Origin: Gymnorhina tibicen | Taxonomy: Eukaryota; Chordata; Aves; Passeriformes; Artamidae | NCBI GenBank assembly: GCA_013399875.1 | Contig: VXAZ01006886.1 | Location: 5,333,929 to 5,397,928 of the forward strand | DNA: 64,000 nucleotides | Direction of reading: 5' to 3' | In this document: piece after piece, positions 12,701 through 23,079 of the stretch | Position numbering within the stretch: the first letter of the stretch is position 1 | How the letters are laid out: every line of letters starts with the position of its first letter | Made by a program: the position numbers and the translations under genes | The notes under the pieces: model-generated | What the model saw: only the letters and a program-made list of their open reading frames with translations | The model's database searches: none | Told to the model about the DNA's origin: nothing

Positions 12701-15700
12701 TTGTGTTGGTGATCTCCCTAGTGATTTCTGCGTTTTCCTTGTCTTCTGGAAAAGATTATTTCCCTAGAAGCAGTTGTTAGGCAGGAGGTAGTTTCCGTCT
12801 TCCCTGCAGAAGGTTCAGTGATCAGCTTGCTCGTGGCAAAGATAGTGCTTACAAAAGAGTCTGAAAAGACTGCAGTTAGAGACTGAAAGACTCAGAGAGT
12901 GGACAACATACGCTCTGCAAACCCCTGCTTTGTCATCACATTTTGTTAAGTAACTGCTGCTTTTCACTCTCTGTCTCTGTTTTCCTCTGTGCTGTGTCCA
13001 TGTCCATCCTTCCCAGCAGTAGTCTTGGCAGATGGAGCCACCATTGTAGCCAATCCTATTAGCAACACATTCAACACTGCTTCTGCAGCAACTACAGTTG
13101 TGCAAACCCACAACCAGAGTGCCAGTGCCAGTGCTCCAGCCCAGGGCTCCTCCCCGCGCCCAAGCATCCTTCGCAAGAAACCAGCCACTGATGGGTGAGT
13201 AGAACTGAAGGTGACGTGTGAGTGACACTTCTGTGCAATCCAGCCCAGCCAAATGGAATCACTTCAGTGGAGATAAGGAATATTCTAGCAGATTATTCAG
13301 TCAGCAGTGGTTGTGAGTAACCTGCTGATTGGTGAAACAGTTCTTTTCCTCCCCCAGGGCAGGATATAGTTTTCTGTACTGTCAGTAATAAAATGAGAAG
13401 AAGGACAGTTTGTCTCTTAGGTCTTGAAAGTGACCTTTTGAGGGAAAGTGGATTTGAGGCTTTCTTGCTTAGTGTGATAAAAGGAAAGAGTTCACAGTCT
13501 ACTAAAATTAGAATTGGGTGCTTTGTCTTCAGTGCTTTTCTTGGAAGAGTATGTGGATGAGTGGAAAGGATAGGATTAGTACCCTGCTGTGAAGTCTGAT
13601 TAGGAAAAAGGGAGGGAGTAACTAAACTCTTAAAATATTTTATGTTGCCTGTCTATTTTTAAATGCCTTAATAAAGAGGCAAGAGACAGCTTTAAAATTA
13701 ACAATGCATTTCCTCCCAACTAGCAACTGAAAACGTTTGGAACTAATGTGTCCTGTGAGATTAAAATTGCATATTTTTTTATGTGGGTGGAAACCTTTCT
13801 TAAGGCAGAGAAGCTGCAGGCTGTAAAATTGAAAGAGAAGTTAAAGACTCAGAGGTAGATCAGTTAAGACTGTTTCCATTTGAGAGGTTGATTATTTTGG
13901 ACAACAATTTGACTTTAGGTCCCACAGGAGACTAAATAGTCTCTATAATACCTTAATCAGCCTTATCATCCTAACATCCACACTCAGGCCTTGAGGTCCT
14001 GGAGTCAGACTCTGACAGTCTAGTCCAGCTAAAGGGAGCAGATGCCTATCTGAGCACTGTTTAGTTCCAGATGATTTGCTCAGTCTTGAAGCAGGAGTGC
14101 TGAACAGCAGCATGGCCAGACCCCTTTGTCCACTGCTGGAGCCTGGCAGTTGCAGCAAAGTGTTCTCACTGATGGGATGAAAGTAAAGCTGGCCTCTTGG
14201 AGAAGCCCTAAATTGGGTGAGACTAGGCCAGAGCAACTAACCTCTTATTTTAAAGGAGATATAATACCTAATTTGAAAAGTAAAATGAGACTCCGTTAGC
14301 AAATTGGTTATACTGAATACAGAGAGCAGTGCTACAGCCATAACTCCTGTCCTGGTTTGTGTAAGAGAGCTGATTTCTTTGCTCTCAGGGGCATTTGTCT
14401 TTGCATCAGGGAGGTGAGACTCCTAGATCTGTCTGTCTCTTACAGGCTGGCAGTCCGGAAAAGCTTAATTCCCCCTCAGCCACCTGAAGTGGCCAGCACA
14501 CGTGTTGAGAGCACGATGCGAAGCACGTCTGGATCACCAAGGCCTGCTGGGTAAGACTTTAGGAAACAGCCAACTGCATCATAATAGTTCCATTATATTT
14601 GTTTGAGTTGTGTTCTTTGGCTATTGGAGCATTTTTCTTTCTTTTGGGAAACAATCTATTTTGAATTTGTCACAAACTTAAACAGCCTTGACAAGATCTG
14701 CTGTTTGTGAAGCTGAGGAAGTTACCTTTGAAAGCTGTGGTGATGAGCTTTCACAGAAACAAACAATTGCTATTGTAAGGGGAGATAGGCCTCAAAACCT
14801 TTTTCTGTAGTACTTGAAATTAACACTGAGGAAAGGTAAATGCAGCTTCTGCCCTGCTTCAGTTGAGTTCAGTGGCTTTACAGTTTGTTGTTTTATAACA
14901 GTAAGCCACAGTGGGAGCTCCTGCAGACGATGGGGCCAGTACAGTTTTGGGTAAAAGTTCCTCTTGGCTGCATTGTAAAACTGTTTTGATCCTTTTACAA
15001 TTATTTTGAAGTTACCTGGAATTAATAATGAGATTTGCTTGTCACAGTGAATGGAAAAAAGTAGTATCTATACTAAATACAAAGGATTAGAAAGGGAGAG
15101 GAGAAGGAATTATAACTGAGATTAAGCCTTCTCCTGTTGTTAAGCACTTTACTGAGCCAGGTGGGTGCAGGAAAAACTGCATAGTCTGACTCCAGTTTGG
15201 CTCGTTGCCTTTGTGCTGGGTGCTCATGACCAAGATACAGTTCACTTCACTTTGTTTTGCTTTTATTTGTGCTGCAGTGGCAAGCCAAAGCCTGAAATTC
15301 ACGTGTCCATGGCCACTCCCGTCCCTGTGTCTATGGAGGCGGTGTGTAACCAAGGTGGCGAGCAGCCCACCATCACGGTGCCCCCGACCTCCCAGCAGCC
15401 CCCCTCTGCCATTCCAACGATCATCGCGGCCGCCAGTCCCACCTCCCAGCCTGCAGCAGCGCTGTCCACCATTCCAGGAGCTGTTCCGGCTGCTCCGCCC
15501 ACTTCCACCACCATCGTGGCAGCACCTGCTCCTCCATCCACCATGAGCGGTGCCCTGTCAGCGGTGCTGGGCCCTGTGGTACCAGAGATCAAAATCAAAG
15601 AGGAAATGGAGCCGATGGACATCATGCGACCGGTATCTGGTAGGTGGCTGGCAATCGTCAGCTTGCTTTTTTTGGTTTTGAGACAGTGGAAGAATTAGGA

Positions 15701-18700
15701 GGATTTCAACACTTCTGTGTTGAGAATGAAAGGACATCTCTTCCATGGTAGCACAGAACACCAGAGTTCCTATATACCTTATAAAGATCTTTGCCTTTTC
15801 CCTAATCTCCCATGAAATCACTTTTTATTGTGGCTGCTTTGTTCATGCTCAAATGATCCAACTCCAAAGAGTCTGAATTCCTTTACTAAAATGCACATGC
15901 TCAGCAGTGGTACCAATATATTATGGAACAGCTCAGTTAAATTCAGTTTGCTCACAAATCCTACTGTTCAGGTCCCGTGGTTTTTCTTGTATGTGAAGAA
16001 TTCATGGCCAGATTAGGACTTCCTAGGGCCCTCCTGTGATCCACGCATATTTTTCTCTAGAACTTTTCAAAATGTTCATTATATTGCCTTATTTATCCAG
16101 CTTGGCCATAGTTGCTATCAAATGACAAGGTCAGTAAATTCAGATCCTTGCAGATCTTACCGGGCACTGTATAGTGGCGAAGTGATAGGCGTGTATCCCA
16201 CGTCCATGAGTTTTATCACTCTCCTTGAAGCTGTATGTTGTCCTGTGAGAAAGCAGCTCCTTGCTGCAGATGTCTCTGGAGCGTAGGCAGATAGCATTGA
16301 ATTCTTTGGGGTTCCTCTGTCTTCCTGGCATTTGTGGGTATGCCAAATTATCAAGAGATCCCATCCCAGAAATTGCTTGCTGCAGCCTTGGTCATGGCTG
16401 ATGGAGATTGTCCCTCCAAGTTCAGGGAGTGTTCCCTCAGACTACCTGGCTTGCTGCTGCCAGCTCCACAGGTGTGTTGACTGGTGCAGTGACCTGCTGA
16501 TCAGTGCTGAGGGCTTGGCAGTACAAGCAGACTCCTGCAAGGAGAGTGCTGTAGTCGTGCTTGGATTCCATCCGACTCTCTCACCACAAGAGGATAGGGA
16601 CTTGCTTACTATGCCAGTGACCTGTGCTGGTGTACATACAGAGGGATTTTTTTTACAGTAACACAGACAGATGTTAGCATGATTCCTTTTTGTAACGTTA
16701 AACTAACATAAGCTTCAAATATGAAGCAACTGAGGGACAACTGGCTCTGCTCTCATTCTTTATGTATATGAGACACTAAAGACTTTAGCTTGTAGGCTTG
16801 TCCTAATAATTACTGCTGGCTTAATATCTGGCCTGTTGGTACACATCACGCTCCTCACACTGTGCTGAAACAGGAAATGCTGTTGGAGGTAGTCTTCAAA
16901 CAATGCGTTATCTTCCCACTGCTGATGGTTTGGGTTCTTCTCTTTCCTTCCTCTCAGCAGTCCCTCCTTTGACTACAAGTACTGTGTCTCCATCTTTGGC
17001 ACTGCTGGCCAACAATCTATCCATGCCTCCAAGCGATTTGCCGCCTGGTGCCTCACCGAGGAAGAAACCCCGTAAGCAGCAGCATGTCATCTCCACAGAG
17101 GAGGGGGACATGATGGAAACAAACAGTACTGATGATGAGAAATCCACTGCCAAAAGTTTGCTGGTGAAGGCAGAGAAGCGAAAGTCTCCTCCAAAGGAGT
17201 ATATAGGTAATGACATCTCTGATGTCTTTGTTCTTACTCAGGTGTCTGTGTTTTCTGTTCTGTTTGTTTCTCAGAGAACATGCTCTGTCACATTCCCACT
17301 AATACGAGTAATAGAGAATCCAAGTATCTGTTCCTCACCACTTTTTGTAAAAGGCTGTTCAGGGAAAATGAATTTTCTCAACACACATTTTGCGTGAGGT
17401 GGCACTTACTGATCTGCTGCTGGAGTTCTTGTGGATGCCAATCTGCTTTCACTACTCGATGATAATGCAGTTCTGGATCCTTTTGTAGATGAGGAAGGCG
17501 TAAGATACGTCCCTGTGCGTCCCAGGCCGCCGATCACGCTGCTCCGTCATTACCGCAACCCTTGGAAAGCTGCTTACCACCACTTCCAGAGATACAGCGA
17601 CGTGCGCGTCAAAGGTCAGTCTCGGGACGGAGCAGCAGAGAAGGGAAGGAGGCTACACAAGATTAGCTGTAGTTCTGCAAATAGAAAAAATGGTGTGGTT
17701 ATCGATGAATCTACTTAGGTACAGTGATAGAGACTTGCTCCCAAAAGGTATCCTCAAAAAAGTGACGTGCTGTGGTGATAGGCCGCACTTGAGTTTTCTC
17801 ATTTGCTACCTAACACTTGCCAGTTTAATCACAAACACTCTATATTGAGTGTAACTAGTCTTGTCAAGTAACAAATGGGCTTTTAAAGAAGACTTTTTTT
17901 ACCTAATACAAGGAAAACAGAGATCGGATACTGTCTTTCAGACTTTTTAGCTATTATTTTAGAATTTTTAAGCAAACTGGATTTTCACAACTGTGCAAAT
18001 ACATCTAGGAGAGAGTAGAAGTAGTACAAGATGGACCTTTTACTTTTTTCTGCCAGGTGTTTGAAACATGGAGCACTACATTCTTTAAATGAGAAAAAAA
18101 TGGGTTATAATATAATCTTTCTGAAAGTCCAGATAATCTGTTAGTACATGAGAGCAGCAGTCAGGTACATGGCAGATGGGAAGTCACTTTCCTGTCTGAA
18201 TCAAAACGTTGCTCATTGTCATTTATTAGGTTGTAGGGGGAGCAAAACTTGGGTTATTGTTGTTTGAGAAGAGAGGCCTGGCCAACTCCTGAAATTTGAG
18301 TACTGTGTTCTTGTGTTTCCTGGTGACAGAAGAGAAGAAGGCCATGCTGCAAGAGATTGCCAATCAGAAGGGTGTGTCCTGTCGTGCACAAGGGTGGAAG
18401 GTCCATCTCTGTGCAGCGCAGCTACTACAGCTGGTAGGTGCATGGGGCTTGGAGCTTCCTGCAGCAAGGGGGGAACATGAAGCTGTGTAAGACAGGAAGA
18501 CGTTCTTACAAACTCAGTACATTGGGATACCCTAAAGGAGCTGGCGTGTAGTGCCCAAAGGGAGTGGGACATGCTTTCCCCTTTCTCAGGAATGTGGCAT
18601 AAGTGGCTTGGAAACTTGGAGTGTTGGTTTTGATCCAGACATAAGAGCTGATGTATTTTGTACAGATGATCAAAACTGGCAACTCCCTCCTGCTGGTGCA

Positions 18701-19578
18701 CAGGTCTGAAGAAGCGTCTGTTTGGGATGGTGCGGCTGATCTGAGGAGGCAGCACTGATCCACATTCCTGGATGCTTCTGTTTCAGGTTGGGGGTGAGGT
18801 AGGTGCTCTGCATTTTAGCACCAAACTCCCCAAAACCTCTGCATTCCTGGAATAGTATTGTGAGAAGTAGGGGAAGCACTTGTGATAGGATCCATGTTTC
18901 TTCAGAAGAGGAGCAATCCTGTAAATAGGATGTTAAAAGGAATGATAGTGCCACATTTTGTCAGAGGCTCCATCTTCTGACTCACTGACAAGAGCAGCTG
19001 AGAGGGGAATGGATTATCACTGTTTCTGTGTAGCTTTGTTAACATGGGCGAGTGTTTGCCAGCTTGGCAGTGACCCTTCTCATGAAGGGCTGATGTCTTT
19101 TAGACAAACCTGGAGCATGATGTGTATGAGAGACTGACTGCCCTGCAGGAGGGACTCATTCCTAAGAAAAAGGCGGCAACCGATGATGACTTGCATCGAA
19201 TCAATGAACTGATACAGGTAGGTCCTGTGCCTCTCAACCCAAAACTACACCCTTAGTTCCAAAGCATCCTACTGCTGTCAGTAAAAGCTAAAGCTGACCT
19301 AAAAAAACCCGTGTGGGTTCACTTCCTGTGTTATCGGTTACAAGGGGCACAAGTATGAAACGGGAAGGGGATTGCTTAGGCCAGACATTCTGCGGTTAAT
19401 GACAAGTGTTTCCTTTCAGGGGAACATGCAGAGGTGTAAACTCGTGATGGATCAAATCAATGAGGCTCGAGACTCCATGCTAAAGGTCTTGGATCACAAG
19501 GATCGTGTTTTGAAGCTTCTAAACAAGAATGGAACTGTCAAGAAAGTATCCAAATTAAAGCGAAAGGAGAAGGTTTGA
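748..19578 (+). CDS. SAP130: SAP130, SIN3A-associated protein of 130 kDa (20 coding exons)
   Basis: SAP130 is a nuclear subunit of the SIN3-HDAC1/2 corepressor and bridges SIN3A through its C-terminal region. Coding exons: 748-859, 1688-1923, 2477-2635, 3702-3813, 5357-5481, 6289-6413, 6982-7132, 7331-7421, 7706-7810, 8849-8990, 9251-9372, 11728-12030, 13017-13194, 14446-14550, 15278-15639, 16958-17206, 17489-17614, 18330-18433, 19104-19217, 19420-19578. They total 3180 nt and join without a frame break into 1059 residues; human is about 1048. Nearly the whole protein matches the human one as I remember it. The N-terminal two thirds are low-complexity, rich in Ser, Thr, Pro, Ala and Gln. A basic nuclear-localisation-like patch PRKKPRK lies at residues 843-849. 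The conserved C-terminal domain ends in a lysine-rich tail. All introns are GT-AG except the one after 5481. The start has G at -3. Exon numbering elsewhere counts a non-coding exon 1, so the first coding exon is exon 2. Confidence 0.97.
5357..5481 (+). other. SAP130: SAP130 exon 6 with a GC splice donor
   Basis: The exon starts after CCCCAG and encodes an Ala-rich segment ending in the conserved HQPIQ. The conserved protein continues with SRPPV, encoded from 6289. For the frame to hold, the exon must end at CAG 5481 and the intron must start with GCAGGT. The nearest GT donor, at 5486, would add four bases and shift the frame. GC-AG introns are a known minority class of U2-type introns. Confidence 0.85.
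9373..11727 (+). other. SAP130: SAP130 intron between exons 12 and 13 (longest in the gene)
   Basis: This 2.35-kb intron runs from GTAAGA to CTCCCAG. It holds one CR1 fragment at about 10125-10420 and nothing else I recognise. The other SAP130 introns of more than 300 bases (860-1687, 1924-2476, 2636-3701, 3814-5356, 5482-6288, 6414-6981, 7811-8848, 12031-13016, 13195-14445, 14551-15277, 15640-16957, 17615-18329, 18434-19103) show no gene, RNA or repeat that I can name. Confidence 0.75.
10125..10420 (-). mobile_element. CR1 LINE 3' fragment
   Basis: Read on the + strand it begins with TAGAATCATAGGG and continues through the diagnostic block of CR1 3' ends (AAGGCCTTTAAGATCATC, then GATGGGGACTCCACCACTTC and later AAGAATTATTTCCTAATATC). 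The 3' end lies at the left, so the element is on the minus strand. It is 5'-truncated and carries no open frame, so it is an old, dead copy. Confidence 0.85.
11850..12002 (+). repeat. SAP130: Five tandem GIQPAPI-type repeats inside SAP130 exon 13
   Basis: Units at 11850-11879, 11880-11909, 11910-11939, 11940-11972 (33 nt, one extra codon) and 11973-12002 encode residues 535-585. The first three read GIQPAPI followed by SAQ or GTQ; the fourth and fifth diverge (GLHPAAPMGTQ, GLQPAPIGAQ). Human SAP130 carries a similar array. The high identity between units at the DNA level makes copy-number change likely. Confidence 0.9.
14446..14550 (+). other. SAP130: SAP130 exon 15, 35-codon cassette exon candidate
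   Basis: The exon is 105 nt, starts after TCTTACAG and ends before GTAAGA. Both boundaries are in phase 2, so skipping removes exactly 35 residues (654-688) and keeps the frame. The encoded Pro/Ser/Arg-rich peptide matches, as I recall, an exon present only in some human SAP130 isoforms. Without it the predicted protein would be 1024 residues. Confidence 0.8.
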
Positions 19579-21025
19579 ACGCAGACTAATGACTTTGGAA
19601 ATGGAGAACGTGTACAGAATGGAGCTGAACCTTTTTGTAGTTTGGGTTTATTTTTAAGCAGAGCATCGGAATAAAAAAGGATGAGTTTAGGGAACAGATG
19701 GACACGTGGAGCCTGGTGACCTGAAGGGATTGTCCTTGATCTTGTCATAATGAACAAAGATTTCTCTCAGGCTCATCCCTTTTTAAAGTCTTTCCAGTCC
19801 CACTGTTTAACTCCTGATATGTCAGGTATGGACACACCTGTAAGGCAGGAGATTGTGCAGGGGACTCCAGGAGGCTGACATACAGGTATGGACCCAGACC
19901 GCAGCCAAGCTTCCGAGCAACGGAAATGGCACCTCTTTCAGTTACCCCATTCAGTTCTCATTCTGACCTTCCAGTGTCTAAAGCAGCCTTCTTACACCAG
20001 TGCCACTGCACTAGGGGATCTGCCACAAAGAATCTCCAGCAGCTCAGAAGTCCTAGCTGTCAAGATAAAAAAAAAAAAGGTAAAAAAATGAGGGGAGGGG
20101 GGAGATCATTTCAAAGTGATATTGTAGTGTCTGTGTCTGTGTTGGTGCTCTGGGATACTTGTGTTGAGGTACCTCTTGCAACAGAGGTACTGTAGCTGGT
20201 GTAATGTTAATTGTACGTACCACATACATCCTGAAAACATGAATAAAGGAATTGGAGGGTTTTGTATGTGAGCAGTTTGTGTACCTTTGTACCAGTGAAA
20301 CTCTTCAAGCTGCAAACTTGAAAACAAAGCTTTGGAAGAAGCCTGAGGGAAGAAGAAACTGCATGTTGGGAATCAGCCAGCACCCTGTGCTGTGGAGGGT
20401 GAGTAATGCAGTTCCCAGTTCAGGTCCTGAAGATGAAATATGGATTATCCCCCATGCACTTGTGCATTTAACCGTAATATTTTAGACAAATTGCCAAATC
20501 AGTTCATTTTTAGTCTCCTCAGCAGGAAACTTCAGTTTCATGAACTATCTCTTAAAAGAGTACATTCTTTTTCTCATCCACTTACAGTGCTGTTATCTTG
20601 CCTTTATTCAGAACTGAGTTCTTTAAGAACTTAGAGTAAAAAAATAGTATTTAATTCTTCTTTCCTGATTTTTATAATTAGAGAAGTAGAATGTCCATAT
20701 TCGTACTGTTCTTGTGTTTTTAACACATGCAAACCAAATTTATTTCAGCTTTGGATGGTAGTCTTTCATAGTAGCTTGATTTTGCTTGTTCAAATGAAAC
20801 CACTTCCATTGTAAGATAAAATTCTAATATAATGTTATTGTCACTTCGGTATTGGGAAAGTTACAGTAATTTGTGTGTGCATGTGTTGAAATTAAAAGCA
20901 GAGGTAAGACCAGAAACAGCGGGAATTAAACTGCTGCTATCACCTCACATTTCTTGTCCTTCAGGAACAGAAGAACTGCACAACTGGTCAAGTATTTGTT
21001 TGATGTTGTCAGGGTAATAAAACAC
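19579..21025 (+). other. SAP130: SAP130 3' untranslated region and candidate poly(A) signals
   Basis: After the stop at 19576-19578, the first AATAAA is at 19670-19675, about 90 bases downstream. Further AATAAA hexamers are at 20242-20247 and 21016-21021. Any of these could end the transcript; the sequence alone does not decide. Frames within this stretch are short and unsupported. Confidence 0.55.
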
Positions 21026-21444
21026 AGTGCCAACACTCACAGGTTCCTAAGGACTCGACAAGAAGCTCGCTGGTGATTATGAAGTGGACTTTTGCAGGGT
21101 TGGGAACTGTTTCATATCTTGGCAAAGGGGTTTTAGGTGCAATCCAAGGCATTACCAGCAAATAGTGAGGTTCTCAGGGGAAGAAGGAAGGGAAGGATTC
21201 TTTTAAGCACTGCAAAATTTAGGAACTTGCTCTTGATCTGTTCTTCTGGCTATTCTCACCCGATTCTTTGTAACCTTAGCATTCATAAGTTGGTATTCAA
21301 GGCCGCCATCTAGACTAAAAGGATGATGCTGTTCCATAACCTTAGAATGGCAAAAATTAGTGCTATTCTTATGCTGTGGAATTCTATATTATAGAATGTA
21401 GATTCTATAATGTTGAAGGCCACAAGCAAGCTGTAGGTGTGACT

Positions 21445-21515
21445 GCCCATGGCAGGGGCTGGAACACGACGAGCTTGAAGGTCCTTTCCTACCCCCACCC
21501 TTCTCTGATTCTTCT
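21445..21515 (+). mobile_element. Short CR1 3' remnant
   Basis: GCCCATGGCAGGGGCTGG followed by an AAGGTCCTTTCCTACCC-like block and a terminal TCTGATTCTT corresponds to the last 70 bases of a CR1 element in + orientation. It is heavily decayed. Confidence 0.65.
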
Positions 21516-22129
21516 CTATAGGAGAAAGTAAGATCCACTGACATTCAGCTAGATTTCTCCAACTCACATTTTTATGGCTCTTATTTATTGCTTAAGCTTA
21601 GATCAGAAATGGTGAGCATAAATTCCATTTTGCAGTCTTGAAAGACTTCAGCCCGTTGGTCTCTTGGGGTTGAATGTGCAGCGCGGGTACTCCGGGCTGT
21701 GCCAAGTTTGCCCTTCATTTTGCCCAGGTGTTTCACCGGTGTTCTCGGAAGGGAATTAGGAGTGAGCGCTGTGGTTTTCTCTATCCCATCATCTACACCA
21801 CGCGCACCTGGTACAGCCACACCACCCTGCCTTACAACAGCCCTTGTCCCCTCCACTGAGCCACTCCAAACCACCCGCTGTCAGAGAATTCTCTCGGGGC
21901 GGAATGCAGTGCCTCCCTTTTTGCAAGATGTCCTAAAACCCTTGATGAAGTAACTACTTCTCTGCGTTGGTTTTTATGGTGCTGTGAAGAAGGGTGGAGG
22001 GAAGGATTTAGGTACCCGACTGGCAGTTGGAAATACTAAAAAAAGTAATTTTTGCGCTGGTGCCGTTGTGATATTTGTGGCTCCTGCCATAACCGTGTGT
22101 TACACGCGGCTCTAACTAAACCCGTCCCA

Positions 22130-23079
22130 GCGGCCGAAGCTGTTTTTAGCCCTCAGGGCCGGGCCGGAGCCCCGCTCTCCCCTCACACCGATCCGCCGGA
22201 CCAACGCTCCGGGCCGCGAGGGGGGAGAAGGAGGGAGTAAGGGGGAAGGAAAGACTCCCCTCTTCGAGCGGCGCAATGGGCGCTCCCCACCTCGCGCCCC
22301 TCCCCCTAATGCCGTCATCGCTCTCGCGGGCCAATGACAGCGCAGCGCTGCCGAGTTACGGTGCCGCCCCGTCCCCGGAACTGTTTGTTCCCGCACGTGC
22401 GGTGCTCACGTGACGGGGAGGGCGCGGAAGCGCGCGTCTCTATGGTTGCCGCGTGGGGCAGAGCGCCCGCCCTGGGGGGCCTTGGTTGCGTTGGCGCCAC
22501 CGGGAGGCTGGCGGACTATGAGTGTTCGTCCCTCATTACCTCACGGCCGGGAGGAGGAGGAGGAGGAGGAGGAGGCTGCCGGGATAGCGGCGGACCTGCC
22601 CGCGGCCTCGCTCCGGTCCTCCGGCCGCCCCGGGAAGCCCCGGCCGCGGCGGGCCCTGCCCGCTCCCCCGCCCGCCGGGCCCGCTTCTCCGGGGAGCCTC
22701 GCCCAGGCCCATGGCCCCATGAGGCGGCAGAAGGCTGCGGGGCAGCAGCGGCGGCGGCGNCCGCCCCGGGCTGGTGGAGGCCGCAGGGGGGGTCCCGCTC
22801 CGCGGCGCCCCCTGGCGGCCCCCGTGCGGCTCGGGGGGGTCGGGCCGGGGGCACGGGGGGTNGGGATAGCGGCGGACCTGCCCGCGGCCTCGCTCCGGTC
22901 CTCCGGCCGCCCCGGGAAGCCCCGGCCGCGGCGGGCCCTGCCCGCTCCCCCGCCCGCCGGGCCCGCTTCTCCGGGGAGCCTCGCCCAGGCCCATGGCCCC
23001 ATGAGGCGGCAGAAGGCTGCGGGGCAGCAGCGGCGGCGGCGGGGCTGAGGCGGAGGAGAAGCCGGGACGGGTGCAGGAG
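22130..23079 (+). promoter_or_regulatory. AMMECR1L: AMMECR1L CpG-island promoter and non-coding first exon
   Basis: A CpG-dense block lies 2.6 kb past the SAP130 stop and 1.9 kb before the AMMECR1L start codon. It has a CCAAT box at 22331-22335 and a palindromic E-box TCACGTGA at 22406-22413, a USF/TFE-type site. It also has a run of about nine GGA/GAG triplets at 22549-22575. A good donor, GAG before GTGGGT at 23080, would end exon 1 at 23079 and splice to 24949. Long frames here exist only because of the composition and the duplication; none matches a known protein. The assembly is unreliable between 22581 and 23041. Confidence 0.7.
22581..23041. repeat. 179-bp exact direct duplication separated by an N-bounded 101-bp insert
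   Basis: Bases 22581-22759 recur at 22863-23041 with no difference that I can find. Between them lies 22761-22861, bounded by single Ns at 22760 and 22862. An exact long repeat in a GC-rich promoter broken by one-base gaps is best explained as contig ends assembled twice, not as biology. The true locus probably has one copy, and the 101-bp piece may be misplaced. Confidence 0.85.
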
